From Bryobacterales bacterium (GTDB lineage: Bacteria; Acidobacteriota; Terriglobia; Bryobacterales; Bryobacteraceae), in NCBI GenBank assembly GCA_009697505.1, contig SHUD01000023.1, positions 1 through 37,670 on the forward strand: a stretch of DNA of 37,670 bases, given 5' to 3'. Below the pieces are notes generated by a model. It was not told the DNA's origin. It was given only the letters and a program-made list of their open reading frames with translations, and did not search any database. Position numbers and translations under genes: made by a program. Shown here piece by piece: positions 1 to 8,659 of this stretch (positions are counted from its first letter, which is position 1; every line of letters starts with the position of its first letter).

Positions 1-37
1 CTTGAGTCCCCGGTTCGAAGTGTGGTTATACCGCCGC

Positions 38-72
38 GGAGGCTGAAGCCTCCGTTGCAGGCTAAAGCCCGC
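38..72. repeat. Palindromic REP-like intergenic repeat
   Basis: Two adjacent short palindromes are visible: GGAGGCT-ga-AGCCTCC at 38-53 and GCaGGCT-aa-AGCCcGC at 57-72. This paired 'GGCT..AGCC' form resembles dispersed intergenic repeats that I associate with Acidobacteria genomes. The dispersed nature cannot be shown from one window. No gene is recognised in 1-216. Confidence 0.5.
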
Positions 73-216
73 TCCACGCTGGGCCCCGGTATGGCTCTTT
101 CTGATCTACCTTGGGACGTTGTGAGAAATGCAGGCTAGCTTCCGCCCACACCCATGGCAGGGAGGTTCTCCCTTCACCTTCGTAGGCTGCCGCCGCGGCG
201 ATTCGGCGAAGCGGAT

Positions 217-684
217 TCACTCCTCTTTGTCGTAGACAGCGTGGTTGTCGACCGAATGATCGTAGCCCCGCGGTGTCCTGTACGTGATGGTCATTGTCTT
301 GCCGTCCGGCGAGATTTCTCGCCTGGCGGCCGCGCCCACCTTGTCGCCATGCAGTAGCGTCGACTCGGATGCACGCTCACTGATCCGCTTCAATTCGATG
401 GCATCATAATCGGGCGAACCCACCACCGGATAATCCTTGCCGTCGTAATTCGCCGTAATCAGGATTGTGAACGCATGGCCGTCCGCCTGAATGGTTCTCA
501 CTGTTACCTTGATGCCCTGTGCGTGCGCCTCGTAACTTCGCGTCGACTCCCTCGGCGCAGGCCCAGGACTAAACTTCGATTTGCTGAGGTTGAGTTTCCA
601 CGTACCCACTACTGGGTCGCCGGCCCAAGTAATAGCCGCTGTACTGAGAATTGCTGCGGCCAGTCGCAGCGTGCTTATCAACAT
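217..684 (-). CDS. Secreted hypothetical protein, 155 aa
   Basis: Function unknown. The first ~21 residues form a signal peptide (MLISTLRLAAAILSTAAITWA followed by GDPVVG). The mature part begins with a GTWKLNLSKSKF segment and is rich in short beta-like stretches, a pattern seen in lipocalin-like secreted Acidobacteria proteins; no catalytic motif is visible. The ATG at 684 is preceded on the minus strand by a good Shine-Dalgarno (GGGAGG, 5-nt spacing), which decides the start. It is transcribed divergently from rplM and is probably monocistronic. The assignment as a real gene rests on the signal peptide, the ribosome binding site and balanced composition. Confidence 0.75.
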   Translation of the reverse strand: MLISTLRLAAAILSTAAITWAGDPVVGTWKLNLSKSKFSPGPAPRESTRSYEAHAQGIKVTVRTIQADGHAFTILITANYDGKDYPVVGSPDYDAIELKRISERASESTLLHGDKVGAAARREISPDGKTMTITYRTPRGYDHSVDNHAVYDKEE

Positions 685-861
685 GTCACCCTCCCTTCGC
701 CGGTTCTGTTACCTCCTGCGATTTCTTTGTCCGAGTGCGGTATACACTCAGCTCCCGTTCATCGCGATGCCATTTTTGGCCATCCGCCGGCAGTTGAATC
801 TGGCAAGAAAAATAGTTCGACCCGAAGTGGAACGGGGATAGTCTGCCGCCCCGGCGCGGGT

Positions 862-890
862 TTGACAGCCGCCCTTTGGTTCGCTATGCT
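862..890 (+). promoter_or_regulatory. Sigma70 promoter of rplM-rpsI
   Basis: A perfect -35 box TTGACA (862-867), a 17-nt spacer and a -10 box TATGCT (885-890) lie 38 nt before the rplM start. Transcription would start near 897, giving a leader of about 30 nt that contains the ribosome binding site GGAGAAGG (912-919). This is the clearest housekeeping promoter in the window. Confidence 0.8.
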
Positions 891-928
891 TAGAAGCTGA
901 GTAACTCGCACGGAGAAGGTCTGTCTAC

Positions 929-1357
929 ATGAAAACGGTAATCCCCTCGGGCCAAAACATTCCACGGAACTGGCACTTGATCGACGCGGAAAACATGGTT
1001 CTAGGACGGTTGGCCAGCAAGGCCGCCAATATCCTGATGGGCAAGCATAAGCCTATCTACACGCCTTATATCGATATGGGCGATCACATCATTGTGGTGA
1101 ATGCCGAGAAGGTACGCCTGACGGGACGCAAGGAGGAGCAAAAGCTCTACCGGCGCCACTCCGGCTACCCCGGCGGACTCACCGAAACCAGCGCCCGCAA
1201 GGTGCGCGCCACCCGTCCGGTGCGGATGGTGGAAGAGGCGATCTCCGGCATGCTGCCCAAAAATAAGCTGGGTAAGCAGATGTACCGGAAGCTGAATGTT
1301 TACGCGGGTCCCACGCATCCGCATGACGCGCAGAAGCCGGTGGCTCTGGCGGTATAG
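929..1357 (+). CDS. rplM: 50S ribosomal protein L13
   Basis: Large-subunit ribosomal protein L13, an early assembly protein that binds 23S rRNA. The 142-aa length is the usual one. Family hallmarks visible in order are [19 protein letters not shown] near residue 15, the HKP(I)[18 protein letters not shown] segment around 40-58, [11 protein letters not shown] near 75 and the [15 protein letters not shown] helix near 110. The ATG follows GGAGAAGG at 9-nt spacing. It is followed 19 nt later by rpsI, the conserved L13-S9 operon order, and is driven by the TTGACA/TATGCT promoter at 862-890. Confidence 0.98.
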   Translation: MKTVIPSGQNIPRNWHLIDAENMVLGRLASKAANILMGKHKPIYTPYIDMGDHIIVVNAEKVRLTGRKEEQKLYRRHSGYPGGLTETSARKVRATRPVRMVEEAISGMLPKNKLGKQMYRKLNVYAGPTHPHDAQKPVALAV

Positions 1358-1376
1358 CTTTTCGAGGAGATTGATT

Positions 1377-1769
<393 letters not shown>

Positions 1770-1776
1770 TTTTCCG

Positions 1777-1820
1777 GCCGCGTGGAAACCCACCCGATTT
1801 CCGCATGGGTTTCTCGCGGC
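1777..1820 (+). terminator. Strong hairpin between rpsI and rpsB
   Basis: Left arm GCCGCGTGGAAACCCA (1777-1792) pairs with right arm TGGGTTTCTCGCGGC (1806-1820), about 14 bp with one small internal mismatch and a 13-nt loop. It is followed by TATTATTCATTC rather than a clean U-tract. It could terminate rplM-rpsI, or be part of an rpsB leader, since a second CCCGGT/ACCGGG pairing lies between it and rpsB. Confidence 0.6.
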
Positions 1821-1903
1821 TATTATTCATTCATCAGCCCGGTACGCAAATTCCGCTTTGGGCCGCGAACCGGGATTAACCACTGCGCAGGTAAGGAGGC
1901 ATT

Positions 1904-2782
1904 TTGCCGTCGATTAGCATGAAAGAATTGCTTGAAGCAGGCGTTCACTTCGGGCACCAGACCAAGCGCTGGAATCCAAAGATGAAAGAATACATCTTTG
2001 GCGAACGGAACGGGATCTACATCGTGGATCTCCAGAAGACTCTCAAACTCTTTAAAGATGCCATGCGCTATGTGGGCGAAATGGCCGCGCAAGGCAAGAC
2101 GGTTCTCTTCGTCGGCACCAAGCGGCAGGCCCAGGAAGCCATCGCCGAAGAGGCCACGCGCGCCGGACAGTATTACGTCAACCAGCGCTGGCTGGGCGGA
2201 TTGCTCACCAACCTGGTGACCGTCCAGAAATCCATCAAACGCCTGAAAGAACTGGACGCCATGGCCGCCGAGGGCAGTTGGGACGGCCGCGCCAAGAAAG
2301 AAATCATCCGGCTGGAGCGTGAGCGCAAGCACCTGAACCAGAACCTGTCGGGCATCAAGGACATGAACGGTCTGCCGGACCTGCTGTTCGTGATCGACTC
2401 CAATAAGGAAGCCATCGCCGTCGAGGAAGCCCGCAAACTGGGCATCCCCGTGGTCGCGGTCGTGGACACCAACTGCGATCCCGAAAAAGTGGATTACGTG
2501 ATCCCCGGCAACGATGACGCTCTGCGCGCCATCCGCCTGTTCACCACCAAGATCGCCGACGCCGTGGTCGAGGGCCGCCAGTTGGCCAGCGAACAGGACT
2601 TCACCGCCGAGAAGATCATCAGCGACGACACGCCGGTCGAGGAAATCGCCGACTTCCAGCAGTACGTCGATCCGAAATTTAACGAGCAGCTCATGTCGGA
2701 ATCCATGCCCGACGAAGACCTGCCTTCCATGTCGCTGCCGCGCCGGGCCGCCGATCTGGCCGACGAAGCTTCGACCCTTTAA
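1904..2782 (+). CDS. rpsB: 30S ribosomal protein S2
   Basis: Small-subunit ribosomal protein S2. The TTG at 1904 is preceded by AAGGAGG (1893-1899), which decides the start; the next ATG (1919) is too far from it and would remove the conserved [13 protein letters not shown] opening. Family motifs visible are [50 protein letters not shown] and [12 protein letters not shown]. At 292 aa it is longer than the typical ~240-260 aa because of an acidic, proline-containing C-terminal tail ([15 protein letters not shown]). It heads the usual rpsB-tsf-pyrH-frr order. Confidence 0.97.
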   Translation: MPSISMKELLEAGVHFGHQTKRWNPKMKEYIFGERNGIYIVDLQKTLKLFKDAMRYVGEMAAQGKTVLFVGTKRQAQEAIAEEATRAGQYYVNQRWLGGLLTNLVTVQKSIKRLKELDAMAAEGSWDGRAKKEIIRLERERKHLNQNLSGIKDMNGLPDLLFVIDSNKEAIAVEEARKLGIPVVAVVDTNCDPEKVDYVIPGNDDALRAIRLFTTKIADAVVEGRQLASEQDFTAEKIISDDTPVEEIADFQQYVDPKFNEQLMSESMPDEDLPSMSLPRRAADLADEASTL

Positions 2783-2855
2783 CCACCGGCGCAACCACCG
2801 GAAGCCGCAAGCCCAAAGTGTAAGGGCGCGGGAACCTTGAGAGACGCGAGGACAT

Positions 2856-3476
2856 ATGGAAATCAGTGCACAGCTAGTAAAGCAGCTCCGGGATCGCACC
2901 GGAGCCGGCATGATGGAGTGCAAGAAGGCGCTGGTCGAGGCCAACGGCGATCTGGCGGAAGCCGAAGTGGTCCTGCGCAAGCAGGGTATCGCCTCGGCGT
3001 CCAAGAAAGCCACCCGCTCCACCAAGCAGGGTGTGATCGGCAACTACATCCACGCGGGAGCCCAGATGGGCGTGCTGATCGAAGTCAATTGCGAATCCGA
3101 TTTCGTGGCCCGCACCGATGACTTCCAGCAATTGGTGAAGGATCTGGCCATGCAGGTGGCCGCCGCCGATCCCCAGTTCGTCCGCCGCGAAGACGTGACC
3201 GCCGCCGTGATCGAGAAGGAAAAAGAAATCGCGCGCGCGCGCGGCATCGCCGAAGGCAAGCCGGAGAAAATCCTCGACAAGATCGTCGAGGGCCGCCTGG
3301 CCAAGTTCTTCGAAGAAATCTGCCTGCTGGAGCAGCCCTTCATCCGCGAAAACACCACCACCATCGCGGATCTGATCAAGAGCAAGATCGCGAAGCTCGG
3401 CGAGAACATATCGGTTGCGCGTTTTGTCCGGTTCAAAGTAGGTGGCGGGGCGGCCGAACAGACCGCCGCCGAATAA
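2856..3476 (+). CDS. tsf: Translation elongation factor Ts
   Basis: EF-Ts, the nucleotide exchange factor that releases GDP from EF-Tu. The N-terminal UBA-like region is clear ([19 protein letters not shown], ending LRKQG near residue 45). The core then begins with [20 protein letters not shown] and the CESDFVART motif used for EF-Tu contact. At 206 aa it belongs to the short, Thermus-like class rather than the ~280-aa enterobacterial class. It lies 73 nt after rpsB, and the pyrH frame opens 1 nt after its stop, so the two are very probably co-transcribed. Confidence 0.97.
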   Translation: MEISAQLVKQLRDRTGAGMMECKKALVEANGDLAEAEVVLRKQGIASASKKATRSTKQGVIGNYIHAGAQMGVLIEVNCESDFVARTDDFQQLVKDLAMQVAAADPQFVRREDVTAAVIEKEKEIARARGIAEGKPEKILDKIVEGRLAKFFEEICLLEQPFIRENTTTIADLIKSKIAKLGENISVARFVRFKVGGGAAEQTAAE

Positions 3477-3477
3477 C

Positions 3478-4221
3478 GTGGGCGCTCCAGCCAGTTTCGC
3501 CTCCGCCGGGAAGATACCGCACTACCGGCGGATTCTGCTCAAAGTGAGCGGCGAGGTTTTGGCGGGCGAGGGTTCGTTCGGCCTGGACACGGCGCGCGTG
3601 CAGGCGCTGGCCGTTGAGATCGCCGAAGTCGCCCGCGCCGGAGTGCAGATCGGCTTGGTGGTGGGCGGCGGCAACTTTTTTCGTGGAGTCGCCGCGGCCG
3701 CCCGCAACATGGATCGCGTGACCGCCGATCACATGGGCATGCTGGCCACGGTCATCAATGCTCTGGCCTTGCAGGATGCCCTGGAAAAGCAAGACATTCC
3801 CACGCGCGTGATGACGGCGATCACGATGAACACCGTCGCCGAACCCTACATTCGCCGACGGGCCATCCGGCATCTGGAAAAAGGCCGCGTTGTGATCTTC
3901 GCCGCCGGCACGTCCAATCCGTATTTTTCCACCGATACCACCGCGACGCTGCGGGGTCTCGAAATTCACGCCGAAGTGGTCGCCAAAGCCACCCGCGTCG
4001 ATGGCGTCTACGACAAAGACCCTCTGCAGAACGCCGACGCCGTAAAGTTCACGCAGATCGGCTATTCGGAAGTCCTCGCCAAGAACCTGCGCGTGATGGA
4101 TGCCTCGGCCGTGGCCATGTGCCGCGACAATAAAATGCGTATCCTGGTCTTCAATTTGAACGTCTACGGCAATATAATGCGTATGGCGATGGGCGAATCC
4201 ATCGGTACGTTGATTTCTTGA
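3478..4221 (+). CDS. pyrH: UMP kinase
   Basis: Uridylate kinase of the amino-acid kinase family, making UDP from UMP with ATP. Motifs visible are [14 protein letters not shown] near the N terminus, [60 protein letters not shown] and the DGVYDKDPL loop. I choose GTG at 3478, directly after the tsf stop, giving 247 aa; an in-frame GTG at 3442 would overlap tsf and add a low-complexity proline-rich extension. No good Shine-Dalgarno is seen, so translation may be coupled to tsf. A start closer to the HYRRILLK segment is also possible. Confidence 0.95.
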   Translation: MGAPASFASAGKIPHYRRILLKVSGEVLAGEGSFGLDTARVQALAVEIAEVARAGVQIGLVVGGGNFFRGVAAAARNMDRVTADHMGMLATVINALALQDALEKQDIPTRVMTAITMNTVAEPYIRRRAIRHLEKGRVVIFAAGTSNPYFSTDTTATLRGLEIHAEVVAKATRVDGVYDKDPLQNADAVKFTQIGYSEVLAKNLRVMDASAVAMCRDNKMRILVFNLNVYGNIMRMAMGESIGTLIS

Positions 4222-4241
4222 ATGAGAGACTTGAGCGACCC

Positions 4242-4841
4242 ATGAAACCTGAACCAGCCTCCGCGAACCACACATTCGAATCGGTGAAGGAAATCGAAGC
4301 GCACGCCCGCACGCGCATGGACAAAGTGTTGACGGACCTGCAGCACGAAATGGCCAGCATCCGCACCGGCCGCGCCTCCGTCGGCATCTTTGACAACCTC
4401 CGCGTGGATTACTACGGCACCCCCACGCCGCTCAATCAGGTGGCGAACCTGCATGCGCCCGAGCCTTCCCTGATCACCATTCAGCCCTGGGATGTTTCCC
4501 AGATCGCAGCCATCGAGAAAGCCATCCGCACCTCGGACCTGGGTTTGAATCCGGCCAATGACGGCAAGCTGATCCGTGTGCCCATCCCGGCCCTCACCGA
4601 AGAACGGCGCAAGGATTTGGTCAAGCGCCTGCACCACGTCGCCGAAGAGCACCGGGTGGCATCCCGAAATATCCGCCGCGACGCCAATGAGCACCTGAAG
4701 AAACTCCTTAAGGACAAGCTCATCAGCGAAGACGACGAGCGCCGCGCTCTCGATGACGTCCAGAAAATGACCGACGCCCACATCGGCAAAGTGGACGCGG
4801 CATCCAAAGCGAAAGAAGCCGGAATTCTGGGCGGCAAGTAG
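4242..4841 (+). CDS. frr: Ribosome recycling factor
   Basis: RRF, which with EF-G splits the post-termination ribosome. Hallmarks are MDKVLTDLQHEMASIRTGRAS, VDYYGTPTPLNQVANL, LITIQPWD, NDGKLIRVPIPALTEERRKDLVK and the C-terminal helix with KDKLISEDDERRALDDVQKMTDAHI. I use ATG 4242 (199 aa), about 14 residues longer than the usual 185. A TTG at 4218 overlapping the pyrH stop is in frame but adds nothing recognisable. It is the last gene of the translation block; the next gene is convergent. Confidence 0.96.
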   Translation: MKPEPASANHTFESVKEIEAHARTRMDKVLTDLQHEMASIRTGRASVGIFDNLRVDYYGTPTPLNQVANLHAPEPSLITIQPWDVSQIAAIEKAIRTSDLGLNPANDGKLIRVPIPALTEERRKDLVKRLHHVAEEHRVASRNIRRDANEHLKKLLKDKLISEDDERRALDDVQKMTDAHIGKVDAASKAKEAGILGGK

Positions 4842-4848
4842 CGCGTAC

Positions 4849-5343
4849 CTATTCCAGCGCGGCCCGCACATCCGCGAGTGTCACCAGCAGAGTCATCGGT
4901 TCATGCGTCGACGACACGAACCCGAGGGCCAGGTAAAATCGCTTCGCTTCTTCTGAAATCGCATGCACCACGATGCCGCGAATCCCGATGGCAGCCGCCG
5001 CTGAGGCCACGCGTCTGGCCGCATCCCGAAACATTGCCCTTCCCAGCCCATGCCCCTGGTAGGCACGATCCACCGCGAGCCGCGCCAATACCGCGACCGG
5101 GATCGGGTCCGGCATGTTGCGCCTGAACTTGCCCGGAGCCGTGTTCGCCACTATGGCTCCGGAGGCCAGGGCATAGTAGGCCACCACTCTCCCCGCGTCG
5201 CACACCACATATGTTCTCGACGCGCCGCTCACCTGATTAGCGCGCGCGCGCCGCCGCAGCCACTGATCGAGCGACGGTTCCCCCGAATCGAAATTCTCAA
5301 AGATGTGACGATCGCCCAGCGGCTCAGGAGCGGTAACGGCCAA
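4849..5343 (-). CDS. tacT: GNAT acetyltransferase toxin (TacT-like)
   Basis: A 164-aa GNAT-fold protein. TacT family toxins acetylate the amino group of charged tRNAs and stop translation. Family features are the opening '...FDSGEPSLDQWLRRRARANQ', an AcCoA pyrophosphate-binding loop QGHGLG at residues 96-101, and the terminal FYLALGF at 137-142, whose Tyr is the usual general acid. It lies 3 nt after an RHH/DUF1778 antitoxin on the same strand, the standard TacA-TacT arrangement, which makes the toxin role likely rather than a general N-acetyltransferase. The frr and tacT stop codons are 7 nt apart, convergent. Confidence 0.88.
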   Translation of the reverse strand: MAVTAPEPLGDRHIFENFDSGEPSLDQWLRRRARANQVSGASRTYVVCDAGRVVAYYALASGAIVANTAPGKFRRNMPDPIPVAVLARLAVDRAYQGHGLGRAMFRDAARRVASAAAAIGIRGIVVHAISEEAKRFYLALGFVSSTHEPMTLLVTLADVRAALE

Positions 5344-5346
5344 GCG

Positions 5347-5625
5347 TCAATCCCAGGGAGCCGCCGTTTGCAGCGTTTTCTTCAGTCGTTTGTTGGGCCG
5401 CGCGGGAGCGTCCAGACGTGCCAGGAATTCCGCGTAGGCCTTGGGGCTGAACTTAAAGACGGTGCGGTCAAGCAGCGCTTCCTCGGCAGCTTGGCGCGCG
5501 GCGTCCAGCATGAAATCGGTCCGGTTCTTGCCCGTGAGTTCCGCCGCGCGGTCGATCAATCCCCGTACTTCCGGCTTGATCCGGAGATTGAGAGTCGTCC
5601 TTTTCCCGCGTTCCGATACCTGCAT
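5347..5625 (-). CDS. tacA: TacA-like RHH antitoxin (DUF1778)
   Basis: Antitoxin with an N-terminal ribbon-helix-helix DNA-binding part (KRTTLNLRIKPEVRGLIDRAAELTG) and the C-terminal toxin-neutralising segment typical of the family (F-S-P-K-A-Y-A-E-F-L, then LDAPARPNKRLKKTL and the terminal PWD). I start it at the ATG at 5625 (MQVSERGKR), giving 92 aa; an in-frame upstream ATG at 5649 adds eight residues that lie partly in the operator. It precedes tacT by 3 nt. The perfect palindrome at 5648-5670 is the expected autoregulatory operator. Confidence 0.88.
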   Translation of the reverse strand: MQVSERGKRTTLNLRIKPEVRGLIDRAAELTGKNRTDFMLDAARQAAEEALLDRTVFKFSPKAYAEFLARLDAPARPNKRLKKTLQTAAPWD

Positions 5626-5647
5626 ACCAATCCGGGACCAGCATAGC

Positions 5648-5670
5648 ACGTAATGACTATGTCATTACGT
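5648..5670. promoter_or_regulatory. Perfect palindromic operator of tacAT
   Basis: Arms ACGTAATGAC (5648-5657) and GTCATTACGT (5661-5670) are exact reverse complements around a TAT centre. The site lies about 22 nt upstream of the antitoxin start, where an RHH antitoxin would bind and repress its own operon. It is AT-rich compared with its surroundings. It could also influence the divergent M16 peptidase gene at 5715. Confidence 0.8.
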
Positions 5671-5714
5671 AAGTTCTCCCGCACCCCGCCGCGCCTCCCT
5701 GTTACCCTGATGTC

Positions 5715-7226
5715 ATGAGGCTTCGTTTTCCGCTGCTGGCGCTGCTGCCGTGTCTGTTGGCCGCGCAGTCCGTCTCCGATCTTCAGAAGAGTTTTGAAAA
5801 GAAGGTCACGGAATTCACGCTCGCCAACGGCCTGCACTTCATCGTGATTGAACGCCACGACGCGCCGGTGGTTTCCTTCCATACCTATTTGAACGTCGGC
5901 TCCGTCGACGATCCCGGTGGACAAACCGGGCTGGCTCATATGTTTGAGCATATGGCCTTTAAAGGCACCTCCAGCATCGGAACCAAGAACTGGGTGGCGG
6001 AAAAAGCCGCGCTGGCCGCCGTTGAACAGGTCTACAGCCGGCTGGAAGCCGAGCGGGGCCGGGGCGCGCGCGCCGATGCCAAGAAGGTCGCCGCCCTGCA
6101 AGCCGAGCTCGCGGCGGCAATTGCAAAAGCCGACAGCCTGGTCGAGGAAAATGAGTACGATCGCGTGGTCGAATCGAGCGGCGGCGCCGACATGAACGCC
6201 AGCACCGCCGAGGACTCCACCAATTATTTCTACAGCTTCCCCTCCAACCGCATCGAGCTGTGGTTTCTCATGGAATCGAGCCGCTTCCTCGACCCCGTCT
6301 TCCGCGAGTTCTACAAAGAACGTGACGTGGTCCGCGAAGAGCGCCGCATGCGCGTCGAATCCAGCTCGCAGGGCAAACTGGTCGAAGCCATGCTGGCCAC
6401 CGCCTATTCGGCGCACCCCTACCGCAACATGCCCGGCGGCTGGGCCGGCGACATCGAACACTTCCGCCGCCCCGACGCCGAGCGTTTTTACCGCCAATAT
6501 TATGTGCCCGCGAACATGACCATCGGCATCGCCGGCGACGTCAATCCTGCCGCGGCCCGCGGCATGGCCGAGAAATATTTTGGCCGCCTGCCCGCGCGGC
6601 CTCTGCCCTCGCGTTACCGCACCGATGAACCCGCGCAGGAAGGCGAGAAGCGCGTCGCCGTGGCCTCGCCCGCGCAGCCGTTCCTGGTGATCGCCTACAA
6701 GCGCCCGGATCAATACTCTCCCGACAGCGCCGCCATCGACGTGCTCGACGCGGTTCTCTCCGACGGCCGCACGGGTCTCATCTTCAAAGACATGGTGCGC
6801 GATAAACAGATCGCGCTCGGAGCCGGCAGCCAAGCGGAATTTCCCGGAGGCAAGTATCCGTCGCTGTTCCTGTTCTATGTCGCGCCCGGCACCGGCCACT
6901 CGGTGGAAGAGAACGAGCAGGAACTCTACAAAATCATCGATCAGGTGAAGACCACTCAGGTTGACGCCGTGACCCTGCAACGCGTGAAGACCAAGCTGCG
7001 GGCCAGCCTGATCCGTAAACTTGCCGGCAATAGCGGACTGGCGTCGGAGCTGTGTAGCTATTACGTTGCCTACGGCGACTGGCGCAAGCTGTTCACCGAA
7101 CTCGACGACTACAATAAGGTAACCGCCGAGGATGTCCAGCGCGTCGCAAAGACATACCTTGTGCCCGAGCATCGCACCGTCGCTTATACGTACTCACCGG
7201 CTCCCACTACGGGAGGTGGCAAGTGA
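5715..7226 (+). CDS. M16 zinc peptidase, catalytic subunit
   Basis: Secreted M16 (pitrilysin/PqqL-like) metalloprotease. A signal peptide covers residues 1-18 (ending LLAAQS). The inverted zinc motif HxxEH is intact as HMFEH at 75-79, and a downstream Glu in ERDVVREERR (about 202-210) is the likely third ligand. An unusual Ala/Glu-rich coiled-coil segment (about 95-145) is inserted between the zinc motif and the NASTAEDSTNY strand, as in several periplasmic bacterial M16 proteins. The 503-aa length is usual for one half-clamshell subunit. Its GTGA end overlaps the start of the second M16 gene, so a heterodimer is expected. No Shine-Dalgarno precedes the ATG. Confidence 0.92.
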   Translation: MRLRFPLLALLPCLLAAQSVSDLQKSFEKKVTEFTLANGLHFIVIERHDAPVVSFHTYLNVGSVDDPGGQTGLAHMFEHMAFKGTSSIGTKNWVAEKAALAAVEQVYSRLEAERGRGARADAKKVAALQAELAAAIAKADSLVEENEYDRVVESSGGADMNASTAEDSTNYFYSFPSNRIELWFLMESSRFLDPVFREFYKERDVVREERRMRVESSSQGKLVEAMLATAYSAHPYRNMPGGWAGDIEHFRRPDAERFYRQYYVPANMTIGIAGDVNPAAARGMAEKYFGRLPARPLPSRYRTDEPAQEGEKRVAVASPAQPFLVIAYKRPDQYSPDSAAIDVLDAVLSDGRTGLIFKDMVRDKQIALGAGSQAEFPGGKYPSLFLFYVAPGTGHSVEENEQELYKIIDQVKTTQVDAVTLQRVKTKLRASLIRKLAGNSGLASELCSYYVAYGDWRKLFTELDDYNKVTAEDVQRVAKTYLVPEHRTVAYTYSPAPTTGGGK

Positions 7227-8650
7227 CGCGCCACCATCTGTTATTGACCTTTGCCCTGGCCGGAGCGGCTTTCTCGCAAGCGCCCGCGCCAGCCATACCC
7301 ACCTACAGGGACTTGAAGTACCCGCCGCTGCGCCAGATCAAGATCCCCGAACCCGTTACCTTCACGCTGCCCAACGGCATGAAAGTGTTTCTGCTGGAAG
7401 ACCATGAGTTGCCGGTGTTCAACGGTTTGGCTCTGGTCCGCACCGGCAATCTGTTCGATCCGCCCGATAAGCGCGGCGTCTCCTCGATCATGGCCGACGT
7501 GCTGCGCTCCGGCGGTACGCGCGCCAAAACCGGCGACCAGATTGACGAGGAACTCGAGAACCTCGCGGCAGCGGTCGAATCCAGCATGGGCGAAACCAAC
7601 GCCAGTATCAGTTTTTCGGGCTTGAGCGAATCCACCGGCACGATCCTGCGCATCTTCCACGATGTGTTGACCGGCCCCGAATTCCGGCAGGAAAAGATTG
7701 ACTTGACGATCACGCAGACGCACAGCGGCATCGACCGCCGCAACGACGAGCCGCAGGGCATTGCCGAGCGCGAGATCGCCAGCGTTGTCTATGGCCGCGA
7801 CAACTCCTACGGCTGGACCGTCGAGCACCAACACCTGGCCCGCATCCAACGCGAAGACTTGCAGGCCTTCTACCGCCGCTACTACTTTCCCAAGAACATC
7901 CAACTCGCTGTTTACGGCGACTTTTCGGCTGCCGCGATGCGGTCAATGCTGGAAGCGCTGTTTGCGGACTGGAACGTCGAGCAGCCTGCTGTTCCTCCTT
8001 TTCCCGCGGTGAATGTTAAGCCCGCGCCCGGTGTGTTCCTGGCCGAAAAGTCCGACGTTACGCAGACCTTCTTCACCATGGGAATGCTGGGCGGCACGTT
8101 GCGCGACCCCGATTACCCCGCGCTCGAAGTCGCCACCAACATCCTGGGCAGCGGATTTACCAGCCGCCTGATGTCGCGGATTCGCACCAAGATGGGCCTG
8201 GCGTATTCGATTGGCGCCGGCTGGGGTGCGGCCTATGACCATCCCGGCATTTTCCGCATCGTGGGCAGCACCAAGTCCGCGAGCACGGCGGACGCTGTGC
8301 TGGCCGCCCGCACCGAAGTCGAGAAGATGCGCACCACGGAGGTGACCGAGCAGGAACTGCGCACCGCCAAGGACACGGTGCTCAACAGCTTCGTCTTTTT
8401 CTTTGACAGCCCGTCGAAAACCCTCAGCCGCCTGATGAACTACGAATACTATGGCTACCCCAAGGACTTTCTGTTCGAGTACCAGAAGAAGGTTGCGGCC
8501 GTGACTCGCGCCGACGTCCTGCGCGTGTTCCGCGAGCGCGTGAATCCGGCCAACCTGAGCATCGTAGCCGTCGGCAATCCCCAGAATTTCGGCAAGCCCC
8601 TGACCGGCGTGGGGAAGGTGGAGAAGATCGATTTAAGTATTCCCAAGTAA
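7223..8650 (+). CDS. M16 peptidase-like, non-catalytic partner
   Basis: A second secreted M16-fold protein of 475 aa (signal peptide to about FSQA). The N-terminal domain reads YxLPNGMKVFLLEDHELPVF and then VSSIMADVLRSGG at the place where HxxEH should stand, so the zinc ligands are missing. The C-terminal half keeps the substrate-clamp region (NILGSGFTSRLMSRIRTKMGLAYSIGAGW). It starts at GTG 7223, overlapping the stop of the catalytic gene by 4 nt, which implies translational coupling and a 1:1 complex as in the two-chain M16B peptidases and mitochondrial processing peptidase. A substrate cannot be inferred from context. Confidence 0.9.
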   Translation: MTRHHLLLTFALAGAAFSQAPAPAIPTYRDLKYPPLRQIKIPEPVTFTLPNGMKVFLLEDHELPVFNGLALVRTGNLFDPPDKRGVSSIMADVLRSGGTRAKTGDQIDEELENLAAAVESSMGETNASISFSGLSESTGTILRIFHDVLTGPEFRQEKIDLTITQTHSGIDRRNDEPQGIAEREIASVVYGRDNSYGWTVEHQHLARIQREDLQAFYRRYYFPKNIQLAVYGDFSAAAMRSMLEALFADWNVEQPAVPPFPAVNVKPAPGVFLAEKSDVTQTFFTMGMLGGTLRDPDYPALEVATNILGSGFTSRLMSRIRTKMGLAYSIGAGWGAAYDHPGIFRIVGSTKSASTADAVLAARTEVEKMRTTEVTEQELRTAKDTVLNSFVFFFDSPSKTLSRLMNYEYYGYPKDFLFEYQKKVAAVTRADVLRVFRERVNPANLSIVAVGNPQNFGKPLTGVGKVEKIDLSIPK

Positions 8651-8659
8651 TTTGCCGCT

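Noticed and set aside
1-25. T-loop-like GGTTCGAA near the left edge
   Set aside because: No matching acceptor or T-stem complement follows, so a tRNA fragment is not supported.
1296-1376. N-terminal extension of rpsI
   Set aside because: It overlaps rplM and lacks family similarity; TTG 1377 has the ribosome binding site and the right length.
1823-3043. 406-aa minus-strand frame opposite rpsB/tsf
   Set aside because: It is antisense to conserved genes, with no motif; a GC-rich shadow.
5556-7172. 538-aa minus-strand frame opposite the M16 gene
   Set aside because: The conserved peptidase on the plus strand explains it.
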